Source: Variovorax paradoxus
Lineage (GTDB): Bacteria; Pseudomonadota; Gammaproteobacteria; Burkholderiales; Burkholderiaceae_C
Assembly (NCBI RefSeq): GCF_018614955.1
Contig: NZ_JAGGNV010000002.1
Coordinates: 24,908 to 88,907, forward strand
DNA: 64,000 bases
Direction of reading: 5' to 3'
Shown here: positions 50,875 to 59,122 of the stretch, piece by piece
How positions within the stretch are numbered: position 1 is the stretch's first letter
Layout of the letters: every line of letters begins with the position of its first letter
Translations under genes and position numbers: made by a program
The notes under the pieces: model-generated
Told to the model about the DNA's origin: nothing
What the model saw: the letters and a program-made list of their open reading frames with translations, nothing else
The model's database searches: none

Positions 50875-52119
50875 TTAGTATTGGCCCTTGGGCTCGAGGC
50901 CGAGCGCCATCTGGCCGGCCATGGTTCCCACCGCATCCCAGTTCAGGCTGATGTGGCGGCCCACGGCGTTGGCGTCGCGCCAGGCACGCTGGACCGGGTT
51001 GGACATCGCGAGTCCCTGCCCGCCGGTGGAAGCATTCAATGCCTCTGCGCTGCGGATCGCAAGCGAGACCGCGAAGGCCTGCCCGCGCCGGCTGGCGATC
51101 CGGTCTTCCACCGTGATCTCCTCGCCGGACCGGGCCGTCAGTGCCCGTGCTCGGAGGTCGCGCAGCAAGATCTCGCGGGCCGCATCGGTGCCCGCCCCCG
51201 CTTCCGCCACACGCAGCTGAATGGTCGGGAATTCCGCCATCCGGTTGTTGCCGCCGGCCACGGCCCCGCGGGTCACGCGCTGGCCGGTCGCCTCGAGGTA
51301 GTCGTCCAGCGCGCCGGCCGCAGCCCCCACACCCGTCGCCGCAAGGCATGACGGAATGTTCGACAGCATCGGAATGCCGAAGCCCGGGTTGTCGTGCACC
51401 CGACTGCCCGGCGTGCGGCCGCTCGTGGTCTCGCGGAAGGTGAGGATCCGGTGCTCCGGCACGAACACGTCGTCCAGCACGAGCGTCTTGCTGCCGGTGC
51501 CTGCCAGTCCGACCACATCCCAGGTGCCGTCAATGAGGTAGTCGGTCGCGGGCACCAGGAAGAAGGCAGGCCCCGGCGCAGGTCCGGCCTCCCTGGCCGG
51601 CAGGACCGACGCGCAGACTGCCCACTGGGCGCCATCGCAGCCGCTGGCGAAAGCCCAGCGTCCTGTGAGCCGATAGCCGTCGGCCACTGCGACGGCCTTT
51701 CCGGCCGGGGCGTAGGAGCCGCAGATGGCCGCGTCCGCGTCGTCATCCCAGACGTCGCGCTGCGCCTGGGCATCGAAACTGGCGAGCAGCCACTGATGGG
51801 CGGCATAGAGACCATAGACCCATGCAGTCGATGCGCATGCGCGGGCGAGTTCCATCACGAGTTCGACCAGCACCTCGAAGTCGTATTCGTGGCCTCCGAA
51901 GCTCGTCGGCTGGACGACGCGGTACAGGCCGGCCTCGCGCAATGCATCGAGACTGTCGGCAGGGATGCGTCCGAGGCGCTCGGTGTCGCCGGCCCTGGCC
52001 TTGATGGCGGGCAGCAAGGCCTTCATCCTCGAATGGAGTTCGGCAGGCGTCGGCCGTGGTGCGAACGAAGGAATCGAATGAGGATTTTCGCGCGAGATGA
52101 CGCAGGACATGGGAACCAC
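50875..52119 (-). CDS. Flavin-dependent monooxygenase, resorcinol hydroxylase oxygenase-type
   Basis: A 414-residue acyl-CoA-dehydrogenase-fold monooxygenase of the HpaB/C2-like group, which uses free reduced flavin from a partner reductase. Blocks are PADSLDALREAGLYRVVQPTSFGGHEYDFEVL, ARACASTAWVYGLYAAHQWLLASF, LTGRWAFASGCDGAQWAVC and a C-terminal STGGQGLAMSNPVQRAWRDANAVGRHISLNWD. Next to gamma-resorcylate decarboxylase, and with a flavin reductase upstream, it is probably the oxygenase making hydroxyquinol from resorcinol. Tandem Met codons (52119, 52110) may start it. The decarboxylase gene follows after 9 bp. Confidence 0.85.
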   Translation of the reverse strand: MVPMSCVISRENPHSIPSFAPRPTPAELHSRMKALLPAIKARAGDTERLGRIPADSLDALREAGLYRVVQPTSFGGHEYDFEVLVELVMELARACASTAWVYGLYAAHQWLLASFDAQAQRDVWDDDADAAICGSYAPAGKAVAVADGYRLTGRWAFASGCDGAQWAVCASVLPAREAGPAPGPAFFLVPATDYLIDGTWDVVGLAGTGSKTLVLDDVFVPEHRILTFRETTSGRTPGSRVHDNPGFGIPMLSNIPSCLAATGVGAAAGALDDYLEATGQRVTRGAVAGGNNRMAEFPTIQLRVAEAGAGTDAAREILLRDLRARALTARSGEEITVEDRIASRRGQAFAVSLAIRSAEALNASTGGQGLAMSNPVQRAWRDANAVGRHISLNWDAVGTMAGQMALGLEPKGQY

Positions 52120-52179
52120 CTGTTGAGAAGGAAGTTGAGAAAGGAAGAAGGTGCGGGCAGGCCCCGCGCGGCACGGCCG

Positions 52180-52689
52180 TCAGGCCGCTGGGCTCGTCAC
52201 GCAGTACGAAGCGTCCTGGTAGACCAGGGGAGCGATGGCATCGCGCAGGCCGACATGCTCGACCTGGCCGATCAGGATGGTGTGCGTGCCGTACGGAATG
52301 GCGGCCGCCTTCCGGCAGAACAGGTTGGCCTGGGCGTCCGCAAGGTAGGGAATGCCGTCCTCGGTGCGCGACCAGGCGCCGAGCGCGAAGCGCTCCTCGG
52401 CCGCAACCGCGCCGCTGAAGGCGGCCGACAACTCGACCTGCTCGCAGTGCAGCACGTTCACGCAGAAGCGCCGTGCACGGAACATGATGTCGTGCAGCAG
52501 GGTCTTCTGGTTAAGACAAATGAGGAGCGATGGCGGGCTCATCGAGAGCGAGGTCACGGCGGTGGCCGTCATGCCGTGGCGGCGCTCGTGGTCGGCCGCG
52601 GTGATGATCGTCACCGTCGAGGCGAACCGGCGCATCGCGGCACGGTATGCGGTGTCGACCTCACGTGGATCTACCGTCACAGTATTCAT
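52180..52689 (-). CDS. Flavin reductase component of the aromatic monooxygenase
   Basis: A 169-residue FMN-binding split-barrel flavin reductase: YRAAMRRFASTVTIITAADHERRHGMTATAVTSLSMSPPSLLICLNQKT is the flavin-binding N-terminus, and FCVNVLHCEQVELSAAFSG follows. It reduces FAD or FMN with NAD(P)H for the oxygenase encoded 60 bp downstream. As first gene of the four-gene operon it lies just behind the probable promoter region. Confidence 0.88.
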   Translation of the reverse strand: MNTVTVDPREVDTAYRAAMRRFASTVTIITAADHERRHGMTATAVTSLSMSPPSLLICLNQKTLLHDIMFRARRFCVNVLHCEQVELSAAFSGAVAAEERFALGAWSRTEDGIPYLADAQANLFCRKAAAIPYGTHTILIGQVEHVGLRDAIAPLVYQDASYCVTSPAA

Positions 52690-52701
52690 CTTGTCTCCTC
52701 G

Positions 52702-52731
52702 GGTCGACTCCATGAACGAAGCGTGTCGACC
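52702..52731. promoter_or_regulatory. Inverted repeat upstream of the resorcylate operon
   Basis: GGTCGAC, 16 bases, GTCGACC, just upstream of the flavin-reductase start codon. A separate GTTGCAAC palindrome at 52778-52785 lies further upstream. One of these is probably the binding site of the adjacent LysR regulator; promoter hexamers are uncertain. Confidence 0.35.
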
Positions 52732-52847
52732 TCTGAAGAAACTGTATGCGGCGGGATGGAAACTGGCTAATGCGAAGGTTGCAACTGCGAAGTGCACGCC
52801 GTCGATGAGCTGGGTCGCCGCGTGCAGAGCTGCGGACGAGCGCCCGT

Positions 52848-53780
52848 CTAGGCGGCCTGCTCCGAGGCGCTGCTCGCCTCCGCGGCCGCGCCGATGGCCA
52901 CCAGCTTTTGCCTGAGCCAGCGATGCTCCGGACTTTGCTGCAGGCGGCGATTCCAGATCAGGCGGAACTCGACGCGCGGCACGGCGAACGGCAGTTCCAT
53001 CGCGACCAGCCGCCCCGACTGCGCGAAGACGCGCGCCGCGCCTCGCGTCACGGTGGTGACCATGTCGGAGCGGGACAGGGCGATGACCGCGGCCAGCCCG
53101 TGGGGCAGGCGCATCGCGATGCTTCTGCGCAGATTCTGATCGGCCAGCGCCGAGTCGACCAGATCGTCCGACGCGCCGCTCATGCTGACCAGCAGGTGCG
53201 GCGCGTGCAGGTAGCTCTCCAGCGTCAGCGGCGCAGTGGCGAGCGGATGGTCCGCACGCATCACGCAAACGTGGCTGTCGCCCAGAAGACGGCAGGTCAT
53301 GAACCGATCAGGCAATCCGCGAAAGAAGCCGATGCCGATGTCGGTGCGCCCCTGATCGATGCCGACCAGGATATCGTCGACCGAGCCCGGGCGAACGGTC
53401 AGGGACAGCAGCGGTGCCTCGGTCCGCATCTCGTCGACCAGTTGCGGCAGGATGATGATGGTCTCGTGCGTTTCGACGGCGATCTGAATCTCGCCCTGCG
53501 CTTCCTCCGGAACGAAGCGCTCCGGCGTCAACGCCGTCTGTATGCTCTGCAGCGCGATCCGCAACGGGCCGGCCAGGCTCAGCGCCCTCGCCGTGGGCTC
53601 CATGCCGCTCGTGGTCCGAACCAGGATCTCGTCGCCGAGCAGTTTGCGCAGGCGATCGAGCGCATGACTGGTCGCCGACTGGCTCAGGCCGATGCGCTCT
53701 CCGGCACGGCGCACCCCGCGCTCTTCGATAAGCGCTTCGAGCACCACCAGCAGATTGAGATCGATCGAGCGAAGATTCAT
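52848..53780 (-). CDS. LysR family regulator of the resorcylate genes
   Basis: A 310-residue LysR protein of the NodD-like subgroup (N-terminus SIDLNLLVVLEALIEERGVRRAGERIGLSQSATSHALDRLRKLLG). The effector domain has PGSVDDILVGIDQGRTDIGIGFF. Transcribed in the same direction, 158 bp upstream of the flavin-reductase gene, it probably activates that operon with gamma-resorcylate as inducer. The start at 53780 (MNLRSIDLN) is used; a longer frame upstream is non-homologous. Confidence 0.88.
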   Translation of the reverse strand: MNLRSIDLNLLVVLEALIEERGVRRAGERIGLSQSATSHALDRLRKLLGDEILVRTTSGMEPTARALSLAGPLRIALQSIQTALTPERFVPEEAQGEIQIAVETHETIIILPQLVDEMRTEAPLLSLTVRPGSVDDILVGIDQGRTDIGIGFFRGLPDRFMTCRLLGDSHVCVMRADHPLATAPLTLESYLHAPHLLVSMSGASDDLVDSALADQNLRRSIAMRLPHGLAAVIALSRSDMVTTVTRGAARVFAQSGRLVAMELPFAVPRVEFRLIWNRRLQQSPEHRWLRQKLVAIGAAAEASSASEQAA

Positions 53781-53803
53781 CGGCCGGATTCGAGCGGCTG
53801 ACC

Positions 53804-54223
53804 TCAGCGCTTCGTGACCGAGATCAGCTCGATCTCGAAGTTGAGCGTGGCATTGGGCGGAATCACGCCGCCCGCACCGCGCGTGCCGTAGGCGATGGCG
53901 GGCGGGCAGGTCAGCTTGGCCTTGCCGCCCGGCTTCATCTTCTGCACGCCCTCGGTCCAGCACGGGATCACGCCGTTCAACGGGAACTCGGTCGGCTCGT
54001 TGCGCTTGTAGGAGCTGTCGAACTCCTTCCCGCTGTCAGGGAAGGTACCGCGGTAGTGCACCTTGACCACGTCGGTGGCGGCGGGCGAAGCGCCGCTGCC
54101 CTCCTTCAGCGACTGGTAGATCAGGCCGCTGGGCATGGTGACCGCGGCGCTCTGAGCCAGGGCAGCGGGCACGACGCACAACGAGACGAAAGCTGCGGCG
54201 GTAATACGAAAGAGGGAAGGCAC
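53804..54223 (-). CDS. Secreted FKBP-type peptidyl-prolyl isomerase
   Basis: A 139-residue protein with a signal peptide (cleavage about VVPAALAQ) and one FKBP domain: GLIYQSLKEGSGASPAATDVVKVHYRGTFPDSGKEFDSSY, PTEFPLNGVIPCWTEGVQKMKPGGKAKLTCPPAIAYG and PPNATLNFEIELISV. It should catalyse proline isomerisation in the periplasm. The start is GTG at 54223, with AAGGAG 8 bp before it; no ATG in the right place gives a signal peptide. It is divergent from the ethanolamine permease gene. Confidence 0.9.
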   Translation of the reverse strand: MPSLFRITAAAFVSLCVVPAALAQSAAVTMPSGLIYQSLKEGSGASPAATDVVKVHYRGTFPDSGKEFDSSYKRNEPTEFPLNGVIPCWTEGVQKMKPGGKAKLTCPPAIAYGTRGAGGVIPPNATLNFEIELISVTKR

Positions 54224-54329
54224 GAAGAGATCTCCTTGAATGTCTGAAAACGGTCCATTATTGCGGGCGCGCCGCCATGGCATCGCTCTTGCTGCGAGGC
54301 CCTGTCCATACAGCAACAAGGAATCCACC

Positions 54330-55700
54330 ATGTCCTCGGGCTTGAAAAAAGTGCTCGGCCCCTTCCAGTTGTGGGGCATCGCCGTCGGGCTCGTGATCTC
54401 GGGCGAGTATTTCGGCTGGAGCTACGGCTGGAACACCGCCGGCACGCTCGGCTTCCTGGTCGCCACCGTGCTGGTCGCGACCATGTACACCACCTTCATC
54501 TTCAGCTTCACCGAGCTCTCCACCGCCATCCCCCATGCGGGCGGACCCTTTGCCTATGCGCGCCGCGCCTTCGGGCCCAACGGCGGCTTCGTCGCCGGCT
54601 TCGCGACGCTGGTGGAATTCGTGTTCGCGCCGCCGGCCATCGCGCTGGCGATCGGCGCCTATCTCAACGTGCAGTTCCCGGGCATCAACCCCAAGTGGTT
54701 CGCGCTCGGCGCCTACGTGATCTTCATCGGACTCAACTGGATCGGCATCGGCATCGCCGCGGCCTTCGAGCTCTTCGTCACCGTGCTCGCGATCTTCGAG
54801 CTGCTGGTGTTCATGGGCGTGGTCGCGCCTGGCTGGTCGCTGGCGAACTTCGCCGCCAACGGGTGGTCGGGCAGTTCGGCCTTCAGCAGCGCGGCCATCC
54901 CGGGCATCTTCGCCTCGATCCCGTTCGCGATCTGGTTCTTCCTCGCGATCGAGGGCGCAGCGATGGCGGCCGAGGAAGCGCGCGATCCGCACCGCACCAT
55001 TCCGCTGGCCTACACCAGCGGCATCCTCACACTGGTGGTGCTGGCCTTCGGCGTAATGATCTTCGCCGGCGGCGTGGGCGACTGGCGCAAGCTCGCCAAC
55101 ATCAACGACCCGCTGCCGCAGGCGATGAAAGTGGTGGTCGGCGAGAACAGCGGCTGGCTGCACATGCTGGTGTGGATCGGCCTGTTCGGCCTGATCGCCT
55201 CCTTCCACGGGATCATCATGGGCTACTCGCGCCAGATCTTCGCGCTGGCGCGCGCCGGCTACCTGCCTGCCACCTTCGCGGCGCTGAGCCCGCGCTTCAA
55301 CACGCCGCACCGCGCGCTGGTGGCCGGCGGCGTGATCGGCGTGGCCGCGATCTTCAGCGACGAGTGGGTGCAGTTCGGCGGCCAGACGCTCACGGCCAAC
55401 ATCGTCACGATGGCGGTGCTGGGCGCGATCGTGATGTACCTGATCTCGATGGCCGCGCTCTTCAAGCTCAGGCGCACCGAACCCGGCCTCGAGCGCACCT
55501 ACCGCGCGCCCTTCTACCCGGTCTTTCCGGCCATTGCCCTGGGTCTCGGCGTGGTTTGCCTCGGCGCGATGATCTGGTTCAATGGCATGCTGACGCTGCT
55601 GTTTCTGGTGTTGATGGCGCTGGCCTACGGCTACTTCCGCCTCACGGCAGAGCAACGCAAGGCAGCAGCGCCCGACGAGATGCTGTCCACGACCGTCTGA
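54330..55700 (+). CDS. eat: Ethanolamine permease
   Basis: A 456-residue APC-family permease with twelve predicted helices. It has the start LGPFQLWGIAVGLVISGEYFGWSYGWNTAGTLGFLVATVLV typical of Eat proteins, FTELSTAIPHAGGPFAYARRAFGPNGGFVAGFATLVEFVFAPPAIALAIGAY, and AIEGAAMAAEEARDPHRTIPLAY. It imports ethanolamine. The gene for the lyase heavy chain follows after 7 bp, which confirms the substrate. Confidence 0.95.
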   Translation: MSSGLKKVLGPFQLWGIAVGLVISGEYFGWSYGWNTAGTLGFLVATVLVATMYTTFIFSFTELSTAIPHAGGPFAYARRAFGPNGGFVAGFATLVEFVFAPPAIALAIGAYLNVQFPGINPKWFALGAYVIFIGLNWIGIGIAAAFELFVTVLAIFELLVFMGVVAPGWSLANFAANGWSGSSAFSSAAIPGIFASIPFAIWFFLAIEGAAMAAEEARDPHRTIPLAYTSGILTLVVLAFGVMIFAGGVGDWRKLANINDPLPQAMKVVVGENSGWLHMLVWIGLFGLIASFHGIIMGYSRQIFALARAGYLPATFAALSPRFNTPHRALVAGGVIGVAAIFSDEWVQFGGQTLTANIVTMAVLGAIVMYLISMAALFKLRRTEPGLERTYRAPFYPVFPAIALGLGVVCLGAMIWFNGMLTLLFLVLMALAYGYFRLTAEQRKAAAPDEMLSTTV

Positions 55701-55707
55701 GCTTTCG

Positions 55708-57099
55708 ATGCGCTACCGCACCACGATCGATTCGCAGGCCTTCTCCTTCGAAGACCTGAAGCAGGTCATGGCCGTCGCGAGCCCGGCGCGCTCGGGCGAC
55801 TACCTCGCGGGCGTGGGCGCGGCCACCGCGCAGCAGCGCATGGCCGCGCGCCACGTGCTGGCGGAGACGCCGCTCAAGCAGTTCCTCACCGAAGCGCTGA
55901 TCCCTTACGAAGAGGACAACATCACGCGGCTCATCATCGATGGGCATGATGCAGAGGCCTTCGCGCCGGTCGCGCATCTCACGGTCGGCGACTTCCGCAA
56001 CTGGCTGCTGTCGGAACAGGCCGATACCCAGGCACTGACGGCGCTCGCCCCCGGTCTCACGCCCGAGATGGCGGCCGCGGTGTCCAAGCTCATGCGCAAC
56101 CAGGACCTGGTCGCGGTCGCGCGCAAGTGCAGCGTGGTCACCCGCTTTCGCGACACCATCGGCCTGCCCGGCCATCTCTCGGTGCGGCTGCAGCCCAACC
56201 ATCCGACCGACGACCTGCGCGGCATCGCAGCTTCCACGCTCGACGGCCTGCTCATGGGCGCCGGCGACGCGGTGATCGGGATCAACCCGGTCTCCGACAG
56301 CCTGCAGGTGCTGGGCGACCTGCTGCGCATGCAGGACGAGCTGATCCAGCGCTTCGAGATCCCGACCCAGAGCTGCGTGCTGACCCACGTGACGAACACG
56401 CTCAAGCTGGCGGAGGCCGGCGCGCCGGTCGACCTGGTGTTCCAGTCGATCGGCGGCACCGAGAAGACCAACCGTTCCTTCGGCATCACGCCCGAGCTGC
56501 TCGACGAAGCGCACGCCGCCGCGCAGGCGCTGAAGCGCGGCACGGTGGGCCAGAACCTGATGTACTTCGAGACCGGCCAGGGCAGCGCGCTCTCGGCCGA
56601 CGCCAATTTCGGCGTCGACCAGCAGACCTGCGAGGCGCGTGCCTATGCGCTCGCGCGACGCTACCAACCCTTGCTGATCAACACCGTGGTCGGCTTCATC
56701 GGGCCCGAGTACCTCTACGACGGCAAGCAGATCATCCGCGCCGGCCTCGAAGACCACTTCTGCGGCAAGCTGCTGGGCCTGCCGCTGGGCTGCGACGTCT
56801 GCTACACCAACCATGCCGAGGCCGACCAGGACGACATGGACACGCTCTTGGTGCTGCTCGGCACCGCCGGCATCAACTTCATCATGGGCGTGCCGGGCGC
56901 GGACGACGTGATGCTCAACTACCAGAGCACCTCCTTCCACGACGCGCTGTTCCTGCGCGAGACGATGGGCCTGAAGCGCGCGCCCGAGTTCGAGGCCTGG
57001 CTGCAACGCATGCAGATCACCGACGGCGCGGGCCGGCTGCAGCCGCCCTCCTCCAACCGCTTGCTCGCCGACATGAGCGGCCTCCGGGCCTTGGCATGA
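55708..57099 (+). CDS. eutB: Ethanolamine ammonia-lyase heavy chain
   Basis: A 463-residue heavy subunit of the coenzyme B12-dependent lyase that splits ethanolamine to acetaldehyde and ammonia. Family blocks include RLQPNHPTDDLRGIAASTLDGLLMGAGDAVIGINPVSD, TQSCVLTHVTNTLKLAEAGAPVDLVFQSIGGTEKTNRSFGI, YFETGQGSALSADANFGVDQQTCEARAYALARRY and GCDVCYTNHAEADQDDMD. No carboxysome (eutSMNLK) or reactivase (eutA) genes are adjacent, so this is a free, non-compartment system. Confidence 0.96.
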   Translation: MRYRTTIDSQAFSFEDLKQVMAVASPARSGDYLAGVGAATAQQRMAARHVLAETPLKQFLTEALIPYEEDNITRLIIDGHDAEAFAPVAHLTVGDFRNWLLSEQADTQALTALAPGLTPEMAAAVSKLMRNQDLVAVARKCSVVTRFRDTIGLPGHLSVRLQPNHPTDDLRGIAASTLDGLLMGAGDAVIGINPVSDSLQVLGDLLRMQDELIQRFEIPTQSCVLTHVTNTLKLAEAGAPVDLVFQSIGGTEKTNRSFGITPELLDEAHAAAQALKRGTVGQNLMYFETGQGSALSADANFGVDQQTCEARAYALARRYQPLLINTVVGFIGPEYLYDGKQIIRAGLEDHFCGKLLGLPLGCDVCYTNHAEADQDDMDTLLVLLGTAGINFIMGVPGADDVMLNYQSTSFHDALFLRETMGLKRAPEFEAWLQRMQITDGAGRLQPPSSNRLLADMSGLRALA

Positions 57100-57884
57100 G
57101 CAAGGACATCGTCACGCCGAGCCCCTGGCGCGACTGGCGCCAGGCCACGCCGGCCCGCGTCGCGCTGGGCCGCGCGGGCGCCGGCATGCCGACCGACGAG
57201 GTGCTGCGCTTCGGCTGGGCGCACGCCATGGCGCGCGACGCGATCCATGCCGCGCTCGATGTGCCTGCCCTCGAAGCCTCGTTGCGCGCGCAAGGCTGGG
57301 AGGTGGCGCAGGTGCGCAGCCGCGCACCCGATCGCACGAGCTATCTGCGCCGCCCCGACCTCGGTCGCCAGCTCGACGCCGACGATGCCCAGGCTCTGCG
57401 CGCCGCAACCGTTGCACCCAGCGACATCTGCATCGTGATCGGCGACGGCCTGTCTTCGCTGGCAGTGGCCCGCCATGCGGCACCGCTGCTGGCCGCACTG
57501 AAGCCGCATCTGCCGCCCGAGCTCCGCCCCGCGCCCATCGTCATCGCCACGCAGGCCCGCGTGGCGCTCGCTGACGAGGTGGGCGAGCTGTTCGACGCCC
57601 GGCTCTCGGTCATGCTGATCGGCGAGCGGCCCGGCCTCAGCTCGCCCGACAGCCTCGGCATCTACGTCACGCACACGCCGCGCCGCGGCCGGCACGATGC
57701 CGAGCGCAACTGCATCTCGAATGTGCGCCCCGAAGGCCTGCCCTTCGAGGCCGCGGCCTTCAAGCTGGCCTGGCTGATGCGCGAGGCGCTGAAGCGCGGC
57801 CTGACCGGCGTGGCACTCAAGGACGAAAGCGACCTGGCGGTGCTGTCCGCGCCGGACGGCGCCATCAACGCCTTGCCGAAGTGA
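57096..57884 (+). CDS. eutC: Ethanolamine ammonia-lyase light chain
   Basis: A 262-residue small subunit contributing to the adenosylcobalamin site: TPARVALGRAGAGMPTDEVLRFGWAHAMARDAIHAALD, DICIVIGDGLSSLAVARHAAPLL, VMLIGERPGLSSPDSLGIYVTHTPRRGRHDAERNCISNV. The start overlaps the eutB stop by 4 bp (ATGA), as in most eutBC pairs. Confidence 0.95.
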   Translation: MSKDIVTPSPWRDWRQATPARVALGRAGAGMPTDEVLRFGWAHAMARDAIHAALDVPALEASLRAQGWEVAQVRSRAPDRTSYLRRPDLGRQLDADDAQALRAATVAPSDICIVIGDGLSSLAVARHAAPLLAALKPHLPPELRPAPIVIATQARVALADEVGELFDARLSVMLIGERPGLSSPDSLGIYVTHTPRRGRHDAERNCISNVRPEGLPFEAAAFKLAWLMREALKRGLTGVALKDESDLAVLSAPDGAINALPK

Positions 57885-57930
57885 GGCCCGTCGCTCTGCC
57901 TATGATGGGCGACGCACTCATGGAGACGAC

Positions 57931-58512
57931 ATGACCGCATCACGCTACCCGATGGCCGAGCTGGGCGAGCTGCCCGAAGACATCCGCACCAAGGTTCTCG
58001 AAGTGCAGGAGAAAGCCGGCTTCGTGCCCAACGTGTTCCTCGCGCTCGCGCGCCGGCCGGCCGAGTGGCGCGCCTTCTTCGCCTACCACGATGCGCTGAT
58101 GCTGAAGGAGGAAGGCTCCCTCACAAAGGGCGACCGCGAGATGATCGTCACCGCCACCAGCGCCGCCAACCAGTGCCTCTACTGCGTGGTGGCGCACGGC
58201 GCCCTGTTGCGCATCTACGAGAAGAAGCCGCTGGTGGCCGACCAGGTGGCCGTCAACTGGCGCAAGGCCGACATCACGCCGCGCCAGTACGCGATGCTCG
58301 ATTTCGCGATGAAGGTCTGCGAGCGCTCGCACGAGATCGACGATGCCGACTTCCCGCCGCTGCACGCGCACGGCTTCAGCGACGAAGACATCTGGGACAT
58401 CGCCGCCATCACCGCTTTCTTCGGCCTCTCCAACCGCATGGCCAGCTTCAGCGGCATGCAGCCGAATCCGGAGTTCTATCTAATGGGACGAGTGCCCAAG
58501 GACAAGAAGTAG
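57931..58512 (+). CDS. AhpD-like peroxidase-related protein (carboxymuconolactone decarboxylase fold)
   Basis: A 193-residue CMD/AhpD-fold protein. The redox motif is CLYC (Cys82, Cys85) followed by VVAHG with His89, the AhpD catalytic pattern. It begins with FVPNVFLALARRPAEWRAFFAYHDALML, typical of the peroxidase-related subgroup. It probably reduces a hydroperoxide or other oxidant. It lies 46 bp after eutC and may share its transcript, which could help to handle reactive acetaldehyde chemistry, but that is a guess. Confidence 0.82.
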   Translation: MTASRYPMAELGELPEDIRTKVLEVQEKAGFVPNVFLALARRPAEWRAFFAYHDALMLKEEGSLTKGDREMIVTATSAANQCLYCVVAHGALLRIYEKKPLVADQVAVNWRKADITPRQYAMLDFAMKVCERSHEIDDADFPPLHAHGFSDEDIWDIAAITAFFGLSNRMASFSGMQPNPEFYLMGRVPKDKK

Positions 58513-58552
58513 CTCTGGCCTTCTCGCTCCTTGCTGGTCCTTGCCAAGGCCT

Positions 58553-59078
58553 GGAGCCGGGAGTTCGCCCCGGCGGGCGACTCACTTTTCTTGTCTCGCC
58601 AAGAAAAGTAAGCAAAAGAAGGCGACCCCACCGTGCGTGTCCCGCAGCGAAGCTGCGGGCAACCTGCGGTGCTCGCTTCAGGCGGGGTCCACGCAAACTC
58701 GCTGCGCTCAAACACGCGCGGCCCTTTATCCGCCTGAAGCTGCGCTCCTCGGCACGCCCAGAGGGGATTGAACACGTACGCGCCGTGGCGCGTACTTGTG
58801 GTTTGGGTGGGCTGTTGGCATTCAACCGGCCGAGCGAAGCAAAGGCCCGAGCCACTCCCCTCTGGCTGCGCCGAGGAGCGCAGCTTTTCGCGGATCAGGG
58901 CTCGCGATTGTCTGAGCCGAAGGCGAGTTCGAGCGAGACCCCGCGAAAAGCGAGCACCGCAGGTTGCCCCGGAACGAAGCGCAGGGGTCGCAGACAGTGG
59001 GGTCGCCTTTTCTTTGCTTACTTTCTTTTGGCGAAGCAAAAGAAAGTGAGTCGCCCGCCGGGGCGAATTCCCGGCTCC
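58553..59078. repeat. 526-bp imperfect fold-back repeat; gene-free region
   Basis: The 610 bp from 58513 to 59122 hold no convincing gene. The terminal arms, 58553-58630 and 58998-59078, are near-complementary over about 78 bp (GGAGCCGGGA, CGCCCCGGCGGGCGACTCAC, AAGTAAGCAAA, GGCGACCCCA). Inner arms also pair: 58661-58689 with 58937-58965 (AACCTGCGGTGCTCGCTT), and 58736-58765 with about 58858-58889 (GCTGCGCTCCTCGGC, CAGAGGGG). A local hairpin GTACGCGCC-GTG-GCGCGTAC sits near the centre. The element could form a long RNA or DNA hairpin. No transposase, direct repeats or T-rich terminator were found. Confidence 0.88.
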
Positions 59079-59122
59079 GGCGCCGAGCCAAGCGCAACGT
59101 ACAAATCAGACGCCCAGCGCCC

